Source of the DNA: Mycobacterium sp. NS-7484
Lineage (GTDB): Bacteria > Actinomycetota > Actinomycetes > Mycobacteriales > Mycobacteriaceae
Assembly: GCF_001953975.1 (NCBI RefSeq)
Contig: NZ_MBEJ01000091.1
Coordinates: forward strand, 1-64,000
Length of the DNA stretch: 64,000 nucleotides
Reading direction: 5' to 3'
Positions 40,969-50,036 of the stretch are shown here, piece by piece. The notes beneath the pieces were generated by a model. That model searched no databases. It was not told the DNA's origin and saw only the letters and a list, made by a program, of their open reading frames with translations. Within the stretch, counting starts at the first letter, position 1. Each line of letters starts with the position of its first letter. The translations under genes were made by a program, and so were the position numbers.

Positions 40969-42042
40969 CTACCCGACGTAAAGCCCGCGACCGGTGACCA
41001 GGGGCAGATCGAGCGTGGTGCGGATGCCGGGCTCGGCGGCCACCACCGCCGGGATCGCGTTGACCACCCGCGCCGCCGTCGCCACCAGGCCGGCATGGTT
41101 GTGGTCACCATTGGGGCTGCTCAGGCACAGGTCCAGCGTGTAGGACGGCTCACCCGTCACGACCACGCGATACGAGCCACCTTCCTGGGCGGGCTGTGGC
41201 CAGTCCGGACACAGGTCGTCGCGCAGACGCGTCACGTGCTCGAGCACCACGGCCGGCCTGCCGTCGCGCATGCCGCGCACCTCGAACCGCAGTGCCGCAG
41301 TGGTGCCCGCCGGGATGTGCCCGGCGGCGATGTCGAAGTCCTCCGGAGCCGGCACCCGGGTGTGTTCCTCGGTGACCTCGTCGAGTTCGACACCCAGACC
41401 CGCGGCGAGCTGACGCACCACCGAACCCCAGGCCAGACTCAACACGCCCGGTTGCAGCAGCATCGGCGTTTCGTCGATCGGCTTGCCGAAACCCATCACA
41501 TCGAACATCACCGCGGGGCTGTTGTACGTCGCGTAGTCGACGATCTCCATGCAGCGGATCTGTTCGATCTGCTGGCAGGTACCGGCCAGGGCCAGGGGTA
41601 GCAGGTCATTGGCGAAGCCCGGATCGATGCCGTTGACAAACAGACTCACCCCGCCCTGCTGGGCCGCGGTTTCGATCGGCTCAATCAGCTCGGCGGGCAG
41701 GACCTGCCAGGGGTATTGCAGGAACACCGCGGAGCTGGCCACCACGTTGACTCCGGCCGCCAGGATGCGCCGGTAGTCCTCGAGTGCCTCGGGCAGCCGG
41801 TTGTCGGCCAGCGCCGTGTAGACCACGCAGTCCGGTTTGTCGGCCAGGATCGCATCGAGGTCGTCGGTGGCCTGCACGCCTGTCGAAACATCAAGGCCGG
41901 CAAGCTCTCCGGCGTCTTTGCCGGCCTTGTCCGACGAGGAGACCCACACCCCGGTGAGTTCGTAGTCCGGGTTGGTGACGAGCTGGGCCAGGGCGTGCCT
42001 GCCGACGTTGCCGGTACCGATCGCCGCTACACGGATGGTCAC
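40969..42042 (-). CDS. NAD(P)-binding dehydrogenase, dihydrodipicolinate-reductase-like (Rv0926c-type)
   Basis: A 357-residue paralogue of the protein encoded at 1240-2313: Rossmann motif VAAIGTGNVGRHALAQL, the conserved core VVYTALADNRLPEALEDY, and NGIDPGFANDLLPLAL, each with a counterpart in the other copy. Length and neighbour (a 263-aa SDR just upstream) match Rv0926c-Rv0927c. The GTG start follows GAGGAG. Substrate is unknown. It is second in a two-gene operon with a KstR-like box upstream of the first gene. Confidence 0.82.
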   Translation of the reverse strand: MTIRVAAIGTGNVGRHALAQLVTNPDYELTGVWVSSSDKAGKDAGELAGLDVSTGVQATDDLDAILADKPDCVVYTALADNRLPEALEDYRRILAAGVNVVASSAVFLQYPWQVLPAELIEPIETAAQQGGVSLFVNGIDPGFANDLLPLALAGTCQQIEQIRCMEIVDYATYNSPAVMFDVMGFGKPIDETPMLLQPGVLSLAWGSVVRQLAAGLGVELDEVTEEHTRVPAPEDFDIAAGHIPAGTTAALRFEVRGMRDGRPAVVLEHVTRLRDDLCPDWPQPAQEGGSYRVVVTGEPSYTLDLCLSSPNGDHNHAGLVATAARVVNAIPAVVAAEPGIRTTLDLPLVTGRGLYVG

Positions 42043-42050
42043 AGTTCTCC

Positions 42051-42842
42051 TCAGAGGTCGGGGATGGGCAGGTCGAGATTGGGCATGTTCAGGCCGCCGT
42101 CGACCTCGAGCACCTTGCCGGTCAGGTAACTGCCCGCCGGGGAGGCCAGGTACACCGCGGCGGCGGCGATGTCGGCCGGATCACCGAGCCGGCGCAGTGG
42201 CGTGGCCTTTTCCATCGGATCGCGCAGCGCGTCGTTGGAGGCGACGATGTCGAGCGCCGAGGTCAGAATCGAGCCCGGCGCGATGGCGTTGACGCGGATG
42301 CGCGGGCACAGGTCCAGCGCGGACAGCCGGGTGTAGTGGGCGAGCGCGGCCTTGGCCGTGCCGTAGGCAGCGAACCCGCGGCCGGCCAGCCGCCCCACCG
42401 TGGAGGTGATGTTGATGATGCTGCCCCCGCCGGAGTGCTCCAGCATCAGCGGCACGGCCGCACACGTCAGGGCATGCGCGGTCGACACGTTGAACGTGAA
42501 GGCATCGCGCAGATCCTTGGTCGAGGTGTTGAGCAACGGCGCGGGCATGGTGCCACCGACGTTGTTCACCACGATGTCGAGTTTCCCGAAGGCGTCCACT
42601 GCGGCGGCCGCGAGTTCCGCGGTGGCCTCGGGATGGGCCAGATCGGCGACGACGATGTGTGCCCGCCTGCCGGTCTCGGCGATCTGGGCGGCGACCTCTT
42701 CGAGCTGGGTCTGGGTGCGGGCCGCGATGAGCACGTCGGCACCCGCCTCGGCGAACGCGAGCGCAGTCGCCGCCCCCAGTCCCCGCCCGGCCCCGGTGAC
42801 GATCGCAACGTTGTCGTCGAGTCGGAATCTGTCCAGAATCAC
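42051..42842 (-). CDS. Short-chain dehydrogenase/reductase (Rv0927c-type)
   Basis: A 263-residue [26 protein letters not shown], catalytic YGTAK in [11 protein letters not shown], and [11 protein letters not shown] at the C-terminus. The GTG start follows GGAG. The length equals that of Rv0927c. A TNNAACNNGTTNNA sequence 65 bp upstream suggests control by the cholesterol-catabolism repressor KstR, which would link the pair to sterol or related ring degradation. Confidence 0.88.
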   Translation of the reverse strand: MILDRFRLDDNVAIVTGAGRGLGAATALAFAEAGADVLIAARTQTQLEEVAAQIAETGRRAHIVVADLAHPEATAELAAAAVDAFGKLDIVVNNVGGTMPAPLLNTSTKDLRDAFTFNVSTAHALTCAAVPLMLEHSGGGSIINITSTVGRLAGRGFAAYGTAKAALAHYTRLSALDLCPRIRVNAIAPGSILTSALDIVASNDALRDPMEKATPLRRLGDPADIAAAAVYLASPAGSYLTGKVLEVDGGLNMPNLDLPIPDL

Positions 42843-42906
42843 CTACACTCCGTTCCCTTGTTGGGCGCCACCGTAGCAGTACTTAGTCAGCCTAGGTGCG
42901 CAATTC

Positions 42907-42920
42907 TGAAACATGTTCTA
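42907..42920. promoter_or_regulatory. KstR-like operator
   Basis: TGAAACATGTTCTA fits the KstR consensus TNNAACNNGTTNNA exactly. It lies 65 bp upstream of the SDR gene at 42842, in its promoter region. Confidence 0.6.
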
Positions 42921-43004
42921 GTCGATTCGGGCTACGGGAAAGCCTGCCCGCGGCCGCCGTGACAAGCGCACAATAAAGGGGTCGGTTCAATGTGGGGAGT
43001 CGTG

Positions 43005-43475
43005 ATGACCCAGCAACGATATGACTTCTTCGGTGACCTCTTCGCGCGCTATTTCCGGCCCGCGATCGATCGGTACCCGCTGACGGCGGCCACGCTCGTG
43101 CATCGCCTGCTGGCCTGCACTGACGACGTGCAAGACCGGTTGGCTCAGGCTCGTCTGGCGGCCGAGGTGTGGGGCTCAGAAGAGCTGGGGCATGCCGGCC
43201 ACGCCACGTCGGAACTGTTCGTCTTCACCCAGTGCGGCCTGATGTACGGCGCGCGGTTCGCCGATGCCCGGCACGGCCACTACTACCTGGCCACTCCGCG
43301 GCCGATGTTCGACGCGCTCGTCGACCAGATCGAGCACACGGCCTTGCGTCCGGGCACGGTGGTCGCGGTCGATCGTCGGTGTAGCCATGATCTGGAGTCC
43401 GCTCATCCGATGGATGCCGCGTTGCGGCGCCTGCTCGACGAACATGAGGCGTTGCGGGTCGACGTGGGCGTTTAG
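43005..43475 (+). CDS. Hypothetical protein
   Basis: A 156-residue protein beginning MTQQRYDFFGDLFARYFRP. The middle (GSEELGHAGHATSELFVF; MYGARFADARHGHYYLATPR) and end (AALRRLLDEHEALRVDV) look like a compact soluble protein. I do not recognise the family. The ATG at 43005 is preceded by GGGGAG; a further ATG at 42990 could add five residues. It is divergent from the KstR-box SDR operon. Confidence 0.6.
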   Translation: MTQQRYDFFGDLFARYFRPAIDRYPLTAATLVHRLLACTDDVQDRLAQARLAAEVWGSEELGHAGHATSELFVFTQCGLMYGARFADARHGHYYLATPRPMFDALVDQIEHTALRPGTVVAVDRRCSHDLESAHPMDAALRRLLDEHEALRVDVGV

Positions 43476-43628
43476 CGGCGTTCTCCAAGCCCTATGTTAA
43501 CGCCGTGTTTCGGCGGTATTGGCTGCGTATTAACCGGTATGGATTCAGTATGAGTCTGTCCGACAACGGAATTCGGCCGTTTACGGTTTAGCCCACCTCG
43601 CCGAAACCGAAAGGACGGGCAGAATTCA

Positions 43629-43952
43629 GTGAAACGTAACGTGAAGGGATTGTGTGTCGCCGGCGCCGCGCTGGGTGGGCTGGCGACGGTGGCGGTGACG
43701 CCTGCGGTGGCTGCGCCCACGGAGTCGGAGGCGCGTCAGACCATCAGCGACCTCGAAAGTCAGGGGTACCGGGTGATATTGAGCAAGGTGGGTACCAAGG
43801 CCATCGACGAGTGCGCGGTGAGTGCCGTCCGGCAAGGGCGTTCGGTCACCGGACCGCAGGTGCCGGTGGGCGCGGCGAGCATCACGTCGTTCAACCCGGG
43901 ACAGAACCTGCAGTACACCACGGTGTACGTCGACCTCGACTGCCGCCGCTGA
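43629..43952 (+). CDS. Small secreted protein, conserved mycobacterial family
   Basis: A 107-residue precursor: signal peptide MKRNVKGLCVAGAALGGLAT with cleavage after AVAAP, then a ~75-residue mature part. RQTISDLESQGYRVILSKVG and DECAVSAVRQGRSVTGP are shared in pattern with the minus-strand protein at 51989-52282, including the two cysteines. Function is unknown. The GTG start follows AAGGACGGG. Confidence 0.75.
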   Translation: MKRNVKGLCVAGAALGGLATVAVTPAVAAPTESEARQTISDLESQGYRVILSKVGTKAIDECAVSAVRQGRSVTGPQVPVGAASITSFNPGQNLQYTTVYVDLDCRR

Positions 43953-43953
43953 G

Positions 43954-44874
43954 CTATTTCTTGGCGGCAGCCTTTTTCGCCGAAGCTTTCTTGGCCGCGG
44001 ATTTCTTCGCCGGGGCCTTCTTGGCCGGTGTTTTGTGGGCAGTCGCCTTCTTCGCGGGTTCCTTCTTCTCCGGCTCCTTGGCCCCGCCGCGGGCTTTCAC
44101 GCTGGCCTCGAGTTTGGCCAGTAGGTCGGAGACGTCCTCGGTCTCGTCGAGCTCGGTGGGCTGCTCTTCGACTGCAAAGGCTTCTCCGCCTTCGAGTTTG
44201 GCCTGCACCAGCTCGTGGAGTTGTTCCTGATAGTCATCGCGGAACTGTTCTGGCTTGAAATCGTCGGTCATCGACTCGACCACCTGGCCGGCCATCTTCA
44301 ACTCGGCCGGTTTGACGTCGACTTCCTTGTCCAGCACCGGGAAATCCGGATCGCGGATCTCGTCGGGCCACAGCAAGGTGTGGATCACCATCACGTTGCG
44401 CTTGCTGAAGTCTTTGACGCGCAACGCGGCCAACCGCGTCTTGTTGCGCAACGAGAAGTGCACGATGGCCACCCGGTCGGTGTCGGCCAGGGTGCGGGCC
44501 AGCAGCACGTAGGACTTCGACGATTTCGAATCCGGCTCCAGGAAATAGCTCTTGTCGTACATCAAGGGGTCGAGCTGATCGGCCGGGATGAACTCGACGA
44601 CCTCGATCTCACGACTGCGTTCCTCCGGCAGCGTGGCGATGTCCTCGTCGGTGATCACCACCATCTGGCCATCATCGGATTCGAAGGCCTTGTTGATGTC
44701 GCGAAACTCGACGACCTCGCCGCACACCTCACACACTCGCTTGTAGCGGATGCGCCCGTTGTCCTTGGCGTGGACCTGATGAAACTTGATGTCGTGGTCC
44801 TCGGTCGCGCTGTAGACCTTGACCGGCACGTTCACCAGGCCGAAGGCGATCGAACCCTTCCAGATGGATCGCAT
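43954..44874 (-). CDS. ku: Ku homologue, non-homologous end-joining protein
   Basis: A 306-residue bacterial Ku: MRSIWKGSIAFGLVNVPVKV at the N-terminus, FHQVHAKDNGRIRYKRVCEVCGEVV (zinc-knuckle-like region) and DLDPLMYDKSYFLEPD-like elements (DQLDPLMYDKSYFLEP). After the core (~residue 260) it ends in a Lys/Ala/Pro-rich tail of about 40 residues, like the DNA-binding extensions of many actinobacterial Ku proteins. It binds double-strand breaks and recruits LigD, encoded 1.8 kb away. Confidence 0.95.
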   Translation of the reverse strand: MRSIWKGSIAFGLVNVPVKVYSATEDHDIKFHQVHAKDNGRIRYKRVCEVCGEVVEFRDINKAFESDDGQMVVITDEDIATLPEERSREIEVVEFIPADQLDPLMYDKSYFLEPDSKSSKSYVLLARTLADTDRVAIVHFSLRNKTRLAALRVKDFSKRNVMVIHTLLWPDEIRDPDFPVLDKEVDVKPAELKMAGQVVESMTDDFKPEQFRDDYQEQLHELVQAKLEGGEAFAVEEQPTELDETEDVSDLLAKLEASVKARGGAKEPEKKEPAKKATAHKTPAKKAPAKKSAAKKASAKKAAAKK

Positions 44875-44923
44875 ATGCCCAGTATGGCCCACCGGCCACG
44901 TCTGCAAACGCAGCCGCGCGCAC

Positions 44924-45847
44924 TCAGGACGAAGTGGCGGCGTCCAACTCCGCACGATCGGGCAGGGCCGCACCGGCCCGGCCCACGGTCAACGACGCGG
45001 CCAGCGCTGCGGTCTGCAGCGCGCCCGCCAAGGTGTCCGTGCTGATCGCGGCCAGCTCGCGACGGCGATCGGCGCCCAGCAGTCCCCGGGACCACAGCGC
45101 GTCGAGCAGCCCGGACATGAAGGCATCGCCCGCGCCGACGGTGTCGACCACGTGCACCGGACGAGCCGGGACCGACACCGCCCCGTCGCGGCACACCGCG
45201 AAGGCACCCCGTTCCCCGGTGGTCACGACCACGATCGACGGGCCCACCTCCAGCCAGGCGCGGGCGATCTGTTCGGGGGAGTGCCTGGCATCGACCCAGC
45301 GCAGATCGTCCTCGGACACCTTGACGACGTCGGCGCGTTCGACCAGCCGGTCGATGCGCCCGCGGGCGATGTCGTCGTCCTGCACCACGTCGGCCCGTAC
45401 GTTCGGATCGAAGCTGATGGTCGCCGACATGCGGTAGGCGTCCAGCAGCGCGGCCGTGGCGCGACAGCCCGGCTCCAGCACCGTCGCGATCGACCCGGTG
45501 TGGACCAGCAATGGGGTGGCCACCTCGGGTGTGCCGGACAGCTGCCAGTCGATGTCGAATTCGTAGCGGGCCGCTCCCGCGGCATCCAGCACTGCCCGCG
45601 CGGTCGGTGTCCGGCCATCCCCGGTGCTACCTGAGACCAGCTGTACCCCAGCGGATTTCAGATAGTCGATGATGCGCTCACCGTGGACGTCCTCGCCGAT
45701 GTGGGTGAGAAAGTCCACGCCACGGCCCAGCCGGCTCAAGCCGACGGCGACGTTGAGCGGGCTGCCGCCGACATATTCGCCGAGGACGCTGCCGTTGCTC
45801 TCGACGATGTCGATCAACGCTTCACCGATGACCAGGGCTCGGCTCAT
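44924..45847 (-). CDS. PfkB-family carbohydrate kinase (fructokinase-like)
   Basis: A 307-residue ribokinase-family enzyme: VGGSPLNVAVGLSRLGRGV near the N-terminus (sugar-binding), and the anion-hole/catalytic motif VVDTVGAGDAFMSGLLDAL with the catalytic aspartate in GAGD. It phosphorylates a sugar, most likely fructose or a similar substrate. It lies 49 bp upstream of ku and is co-oriented with it. This separates ku from ligD compared with the usual adjacent pair. Confidence 0.9.
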   Translation of the reverse strand: MSRALVIGEALIDIVESNGSVLGEYVGGSPLNVAVGLSRLGRGVDFLTHIGEDVHGERIIDYLKSAGVQLVSGSTGDGRTPTARAVLDAAGAARYEFDIDWQLSGTPEVATPLLVHTGSIATVLEPGCRATAALLDAYRMSATISFDPNVRADVVQDDDIARGRIDRLVERADVVKVSEDDLRWVDARHSPEQIARAWLEVGPSIVVVTTGERGAFAVCRDGAVSVPARPVHVVDTVGAGDAFMSGLLDALWSRGLLGADRRRELAAISTDTLAGALQTAALAASLTVGRAGAALPDRAELDAATSS

Positions 45848-45920
45848 GTCTTCATGCTAGGGCAGGCAATCGGCCATCCGAGGCTGGATTTGTCGATGGC
45901 CGGCCGTGCAGGTGGCGTTG

Positions 45921-46628
45921 TCACTGCTCGTCCCAGCGACGCCTCAGGAGCTCGTCGAGCTCCGTGGCGAAGTCGCTCGGCGGGTCAAAACTGCCTTCGT
46001 AGGCAAGTGTCACCCGTCCGGACGGGAGGCTGCTGTTCACGCAGTAGTAGAGCTGCCCTGAATCTTTCGTGAACCACATCAGTTGCGAGGGTTCGGACCC
46101 GATCGCGGCGAAACTCTCCCTCGGAAACCAGTCATATCCGTCGAGGCTCTCCCACATATCGGGGCGCCTGATTCCGTAAGACTGCCAATCCTGGGCGGTA
46201 AATCCCGGATGCACGTAGCGCAGAAATGCCTGTACCGCAGCCGGAAAACAACCGAAGAATTCCGCGTCGGGCTGTCCGAGGACAGCCGGATCCCAGCCGA
46301 GCCACAATGCCGGAAATCCGTCCCTGGCTTGCCCCGCCACGTAGATGAGAACGTGTTCGGACAAACCGCCCAGTTCTCGGCGAAAGACTCTGACATCGGT
46401 GAGTTCGTCCTGGAATCGGCGGGTAAATCTGGGCAGAAGCGCCATGAAATCGCTGCCCCACAGGGACAGTGCGTGGCGACATCTTTCGGTTGCGGTGGCC
46501 GCGGATGCGATCGGTCGCCAGTTCTGCGGTATTTGTGCCAGCTCAGTTGATCCTGCCGCGACCGGCGTCCACCTGGCCTCCCCGCCGCTGACCTCGGCGA
46601 GGATATCGTCGACTTCACATTCCGCCAC
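45921..46628 (-). CDS. SUKH (SMI1/KNR4)-like protein
   Basis: A 235-residue soluble protein. The C-terminal half (PSQLMWFTKDSGQLYYCVN; VTLAYEGSFDPPSDFATELD) has the strand-helix pattern of SUKH domains, which are common among toxin-immunity proteins. The N-terminal half is not recognised. The GTG start follows AGGAG. It sits between the PfkB and ligD genes without a cognate toxin nearby. The family call is by eye and should be treated as tentative. Confidence 0.55.
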   Translation of the reverse strand: MAECEVDDILAEVSGGEARWTPVAAGSTELAQIPQNWRPIASAATATERCRHALSLWGSDFMALLPRFTRRFQDELTDVRVFRRELGGLSEHVLIYVAGQARDGFPALWLGWDPAVLGQPDAEFFGCFPAAVQAFLRYVHPGFTAQDWQSYGIRRPDMWESLDGYDWFPRESFAAIGSEPSQLMWFTKDSGQLYYCVNSSLPSGRVTLAYEGSFDPPSDFATELDELLRRRWDEQ

Positions 46629-46702
46629 TGCGTTCTCCTAAGGGCATGGACTGGTAAGCGAGAGAACAACTACCTTTCCGTGGTCACGTATAGGTTGGGA
46701 AG

Positions 46703-48973
46703 ATGGAGCGTTATGAACGGGTTCGGCTGACGAATCCCGACAAGGTGCTCTACCCGGCCACCGGCACCACGAAAGCCGAGGTGTTCGACTATTACCTCAG
46801 CGTCGCCGAGGTGATGCTGCCGCACATCGCCGGACGCCCGGTGACCCGCAAACGCTGGCCCAACGGAGTCGCCGAGTCGTCCTTCTTCGAAAAACAGTTG
46901 GCCTCGTCGGCCCCGGACTGGCTTGAGCGCGGCACCATCGTGCACAAGTCCGGGACCACCTCGTACCCGATCATCAACACCCGCGAAGGTCTGGCCTGGA
47001 TCGCCCAGCAGGCGTCGCTGGAAGTGCATGTGCCGCAATGGCGGTTCGATGCCGAGGGCAACCAGGGTCCGGCGACCCGCATCGTGTTCGATCTCGATCC
47101 GGGCGAGGGCGTCACGATGCCCCAGCTGTGCGAAGTCGCCCAGGCGGTGCGGGAATTGATGAGCGATATCGGATTGACGACATATCCGTTGACCAGCGGC
47201 AGCAAGGGCCTGCATCTGTATGTGCCGCTGGCCGATCCGATCAGTTCGCACGGGGCTTCGGTACTGGCCAAGCGGGTGGCCGTGCAGCTGGAACAGTCGA
47301 TGCCCAAACTGGTCACCGCCACCATGACCCGCAGCCTGCGGGCCCAGAAGGTGTTCCTGGACTGGAGTCAGAACAACGCGGCCAAGACCACGATCGCCCC
47401 GTACTCACTGCGCGGACGCGATCATCCGACGGTGGCCGCGCCCCGCACGTGGGACGAGGTCGGTGATCCGAATCTGCGTCACCTGCGCTTCGACGAAGTG
47501 CTGCAACGGATTTCCGATGACGGTGACCTGCTGGCCGGGCTGGACGAGGACGCGCCGGTGGCCGACAAGCTCACCACGTACCGCAGCATGCGCGATGCCG
47601 CCAAGACACCGGAACCGGTACCGAAGAACGCGCCGACGACCGGCAATAACGATGCGTTCGTCATCCAGGAACACCATGCCCGGCGCTTGCACTACGACTT
47701 CCGTCTGGAGCGCGACGGAGTGCTCGTCAGCTGGGCGGTGCCCAAGAATCTTCCCGACACCACGTCGGTGAATCACCTTGCCGTGCATACCGAAGACCAT
47801 CCGATGGAATACCTGACGTTTCACGGCGAGATACCCAAGGGCGAATACGGCGGCGGCAAGGTCATCATCTGGGACACCGGCACCTACGAGGCCGAGAAGT
47901 TCCGCGATCATTCGCCCGACGGCCCGGACAAGGGTGGGGAAGTGATCGTCACGCTGCACGGCGAGAAGGTCAACGGGCGTTACGCACTGATCCAGACCGA
48001 TGGCAAGAACTGGCTCGCGCACCGGATGAAGGACCAGAAGGCCTCGGCCCCCGACCCCAAGGATTTCTCGCCGATGCTGGCGACCGAGGGGTCGATGGCG
48101 AAACTCAAGGCCTCCCAGTGGGCGTTCGAAGGCAAGTGGGATGGCTACCGGCTGCTGGTCGAGGTCGATCACGGTCGGCTGCAACTGCGTTCGCGCCGCG
48201 GCCGCGACGTCACCGCCGAGTACCCGCAGTTCGAGGCACTGGCCGCTGATCTCGCCGACCACCACGTGGTGCTGGACGGCGAGGCGGTGGCGCTGGATGA
48301 CTCCGGGGTGCCCAGCTTCGGTGAGATGCAGAACCGGGCCCGCTCCACCCGGGTGGAGTTCTGGGCCTTCGACATCCTGTGGCTCGACGGACGATCGTTG
48401 TTGCGCGCCAAGTACTCCGACCGCCGAAAGCTGTTGGAAGCACTGGCCGCCGGCGGCGGGTTGATCGTGCCCGAGCCGCTGGCCGGCGATGGCCCGGAAG
48501 CGATGGAGCACGCGCGGGAGAACCGGTTCGAGGGCGTCGTCGCGAAGAAACGGGACTCGACATACCAGCCGGGCCGCCGCTCGGCGTCGTGGATCAAGGA
48601 CAAGATCTGGAACACCCAGGAAGCGGTGATCGGGGGCTGGCGCCAGGGCGAGGGCGGCCGCAGCAGCGGCATCGGTGCCCTACTGCTCGGGATACCCGGC
48701 GCCGACGGTCTGCAGTTCGTCGGGCGGGTCGGAACCGGGTTCACCGACAAGGAACTCGCCAAGCTCAAGGGCATCCTCGAACCCCTGCACACCAAGGAAT
48801 CGCCGTTCGACAAACCGCTGCCGCGGCCGGATGCCAAGGGGGTCACCTTCGTGCGGCCGGAACTGGTGGGGGAGGTGCGCTACAGCGAGCGCACCTCGGA
48901 TCACCGGCTGCGCCAACCCAGTTGGCGTGGATTGCGGACGGACAAGACGCCCGACGAGGTGGTGTGGGAATGA
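46703..48973 (+). CDS. ligD: Multifunctional ATP-dependent DNA ligase D (POL-PE-LIG)
   Basis: A 756-residue LigD in the mycobacterial domain order. The polymerase/primase domain (residues 1-~290) has catalytic Asp130 and Asp132 (FDLDPGEG). The 3'-phosphoesterase domain (~310-440) has FVIQEHHARRLHYDFRLE. The ligase domain (~455-756) has nucleotidyl lysine Lys478 in EGKWDGYRL. It fills in, cleans and seals double-strand breaks held by Ku. It is transcribed away from ku. Confidence 0.95.
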   Translation: MERYERVRLTNPDKVLYPATGTTKAEVFDYYLSVAEVMLPHIAGRPVTRKRWPNGVAESSFFEKQLASSAPDWLERGTIVHKSGTTSYPIINTREGLAWIAQQASLEVHVPQWRFDAEGNQGPATRIVFDLDPGEGVTMPQLCEVAQAVRELMSDIGLTTYPLTSGSKGLHLYVPLADPISSHGASVLAKRVAVQLEQSMPKLVTATMTRSLRAQKVFLDWSQNNAAKTTIAPYSLRGRDHPTVAAPRTWDEVGDPNLRHLRFDEVLQRISDDGDLLAGLDEDAPVADKLTTYRSMRDAAKTPEPVPKNAPTTGNNDAFVIQEHHARRLHYDFRLERDGVLVSWAVPKNLPDTTSVNHLAVHTEDHPMEYLTFHGEIPKGEYGGGKVIIWDTGTYEAEKFRDHSPDGPDKGGEVIVTLHGEKVNGRYALIQTDGKNWLAHRMKDQKASAPDPKDFSPMLATEGSMAKLKASQWAFEGKWDGYRLLVEVDHGRLQLRSRRGRDVTAEYPQFEALAADLADHHVVLDGEAVALDDSGVPSFGEMQNRARSTRVEFWAFDILWLDGRSLLRAKYSDRRKLLEALAAGGGLIVPEPLAGDGPEAMEHARENRFEGVVAKKRDSTYQPGRRSASWIKDKIWNTQEAVIGGWRQGEGGRSSGIGALLLGIPGADGLQFVGRVGTGFTDKELAKLKGILEPLHTKESPFDKPLPRPDAKGVTFVRPELVGEVRYSERTSDHRLRQPSWRGLRTDKTPDEVVWE

Positions 48974-48998
48974 AACACCCGGTCACACAGCGCGTCCC

Positions 48999-49397
48999 TC
49001 AACCAACGCGAATATCCGTCAATTCGATGGAGACAACTAGCTGGTCGGGGATGGGACGACCCGCGTCGTCGCGTACGTAGATCATGCGCTTCGCCGGAAC
49101 GATGATGCCGTCGATGTCCTCGAATTCCGAGACGTAATGCGCCGCCGGTGATCCCCCGGCGATGTCGACCTGGTAGTCACGTCGCCGGATCAGGCCGTCG
49201 TCGTCGACGTAGAGCACCTGCTGCGGACTGTGGGTGGCGATGTTCGGCGGGTAGTCGACGTGGAGCCGGCGCCAGATCTGTCCCTCTTCGTCCCACTTCG
49301 GGCCCTCGGTGACCGTGACTCCCGGCAACGTCAGGTTGAAGGGCTCGGCGAGATAGGTCGCCACGACAGCGCCGAACTGGCTGACGGTAGTGAACAA
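48999..49397 (-). pseudogene. Probable 5'-truncated gene, C-terminal half of a ~240-aa family
   Basis: The open frame encodes EGPKWDEEGQIWRRLHVDYP, IATHSPQQVLYVDDDGLIRR, RDYQVDIAGGSPAAHYVSE and RPIPDQLVVSIELTDI. From memory these correspond to the C-terminal ~130 residues of an actinobacterial/proteobacterial hypothetical family about 240-260 residues long. No proper start is available: only a TTG at 49397, and the frame runs open upstream into the rnhA gene without an initiation codon or ribosome-binding site. The N-terminal half is therefore missing, probably by deletion. A short functional protein cannot be excluded. Confidence 0.5.
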
Positions 49398-49518
49398 TCC
49401 CTCGAATTCCGTGGAATCGACGATAGATGCGAACCTGGCTTCAGAATCAGGATGGACCAGGGTTGGCAGGACTTCACCGAACCGTTCCGCCCCTAGCGCT
49501 GCTCGGACCCTGAACCGG

Positions 49519-49977
49519 CTACGTGACCGGTGAACCCTCGAGCGCTTCCCGCAGGCCCCGCGTCGCCAGCACGTCGGCCAACTCGTTGTCGACGACCCCG
49601 GAGTGCCCCTTCACCCAGAACCACTCGACCTGGTGCCGCAGGCAGGCGGCCTGCAGTCGCTGCCAGAGGTCGACGTTCTTCACCGGCTGCTTCGCGGCGG
49701 TCAGCCAACCGTTGCGTTCCCAGCCGAGCACCCATTTGGTGATGCCGTTGCGGACATAGGTGCTGTCGGTGTGCAGGTGCACCACCACGGGCCGGGTCAG
49801 CGCCTCCAGCGCCATGATCGGCGCCATCAGCTCCATCCGGTTGTTGCTGGTGATCCCCGGGTCGCCGCCGTACATCTCCCGCACGTGCTCGCGGTGGCGC
49901 AGCACCGCACCCCAGCCACCGGGGCCGGGATTGGGCCGGCAGCCGCCGTCGGTGTGGATGATCACGGGGTCGGTCAT
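49519..49977 (-). CDS. rnhA: Ribonuclease HI
   Basis: A 152-residue RNase H type 1: the catalytic set is Asp10 (HTDGG), Glu49 (NRMEL), Asp71 (HTDST) and Asp130 (VVDNE), with the conserved His125 (KGHSG). It degrades RNA in RNA-DNA hybrids, such as R-loops and primers. The ATG at 49977 gives the canonical N-terminus. The frame is open further upstream but without family similarity. Confidence 0.95.
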   Translation of the reverse strand: MTDPVIIHTDGGCRPNPGPGGWGAVLRHREHVREMYGGDPGITSNNRMELMAPIMALEALTRPVVVHLHTDSTYVRNGITKWVLGWERNGWLTAAKQPVKNVDLWQRLQAACLRHQVEWFWVKGHSGVVDNELADVLATRGLREALEGSPVT

Positions 49978-50036
49978 GCGCTGAGGATAGGCAACCGCGT
50001 CGAGTCGTCGGCGATCCGACACGAGCGGCGCACACC

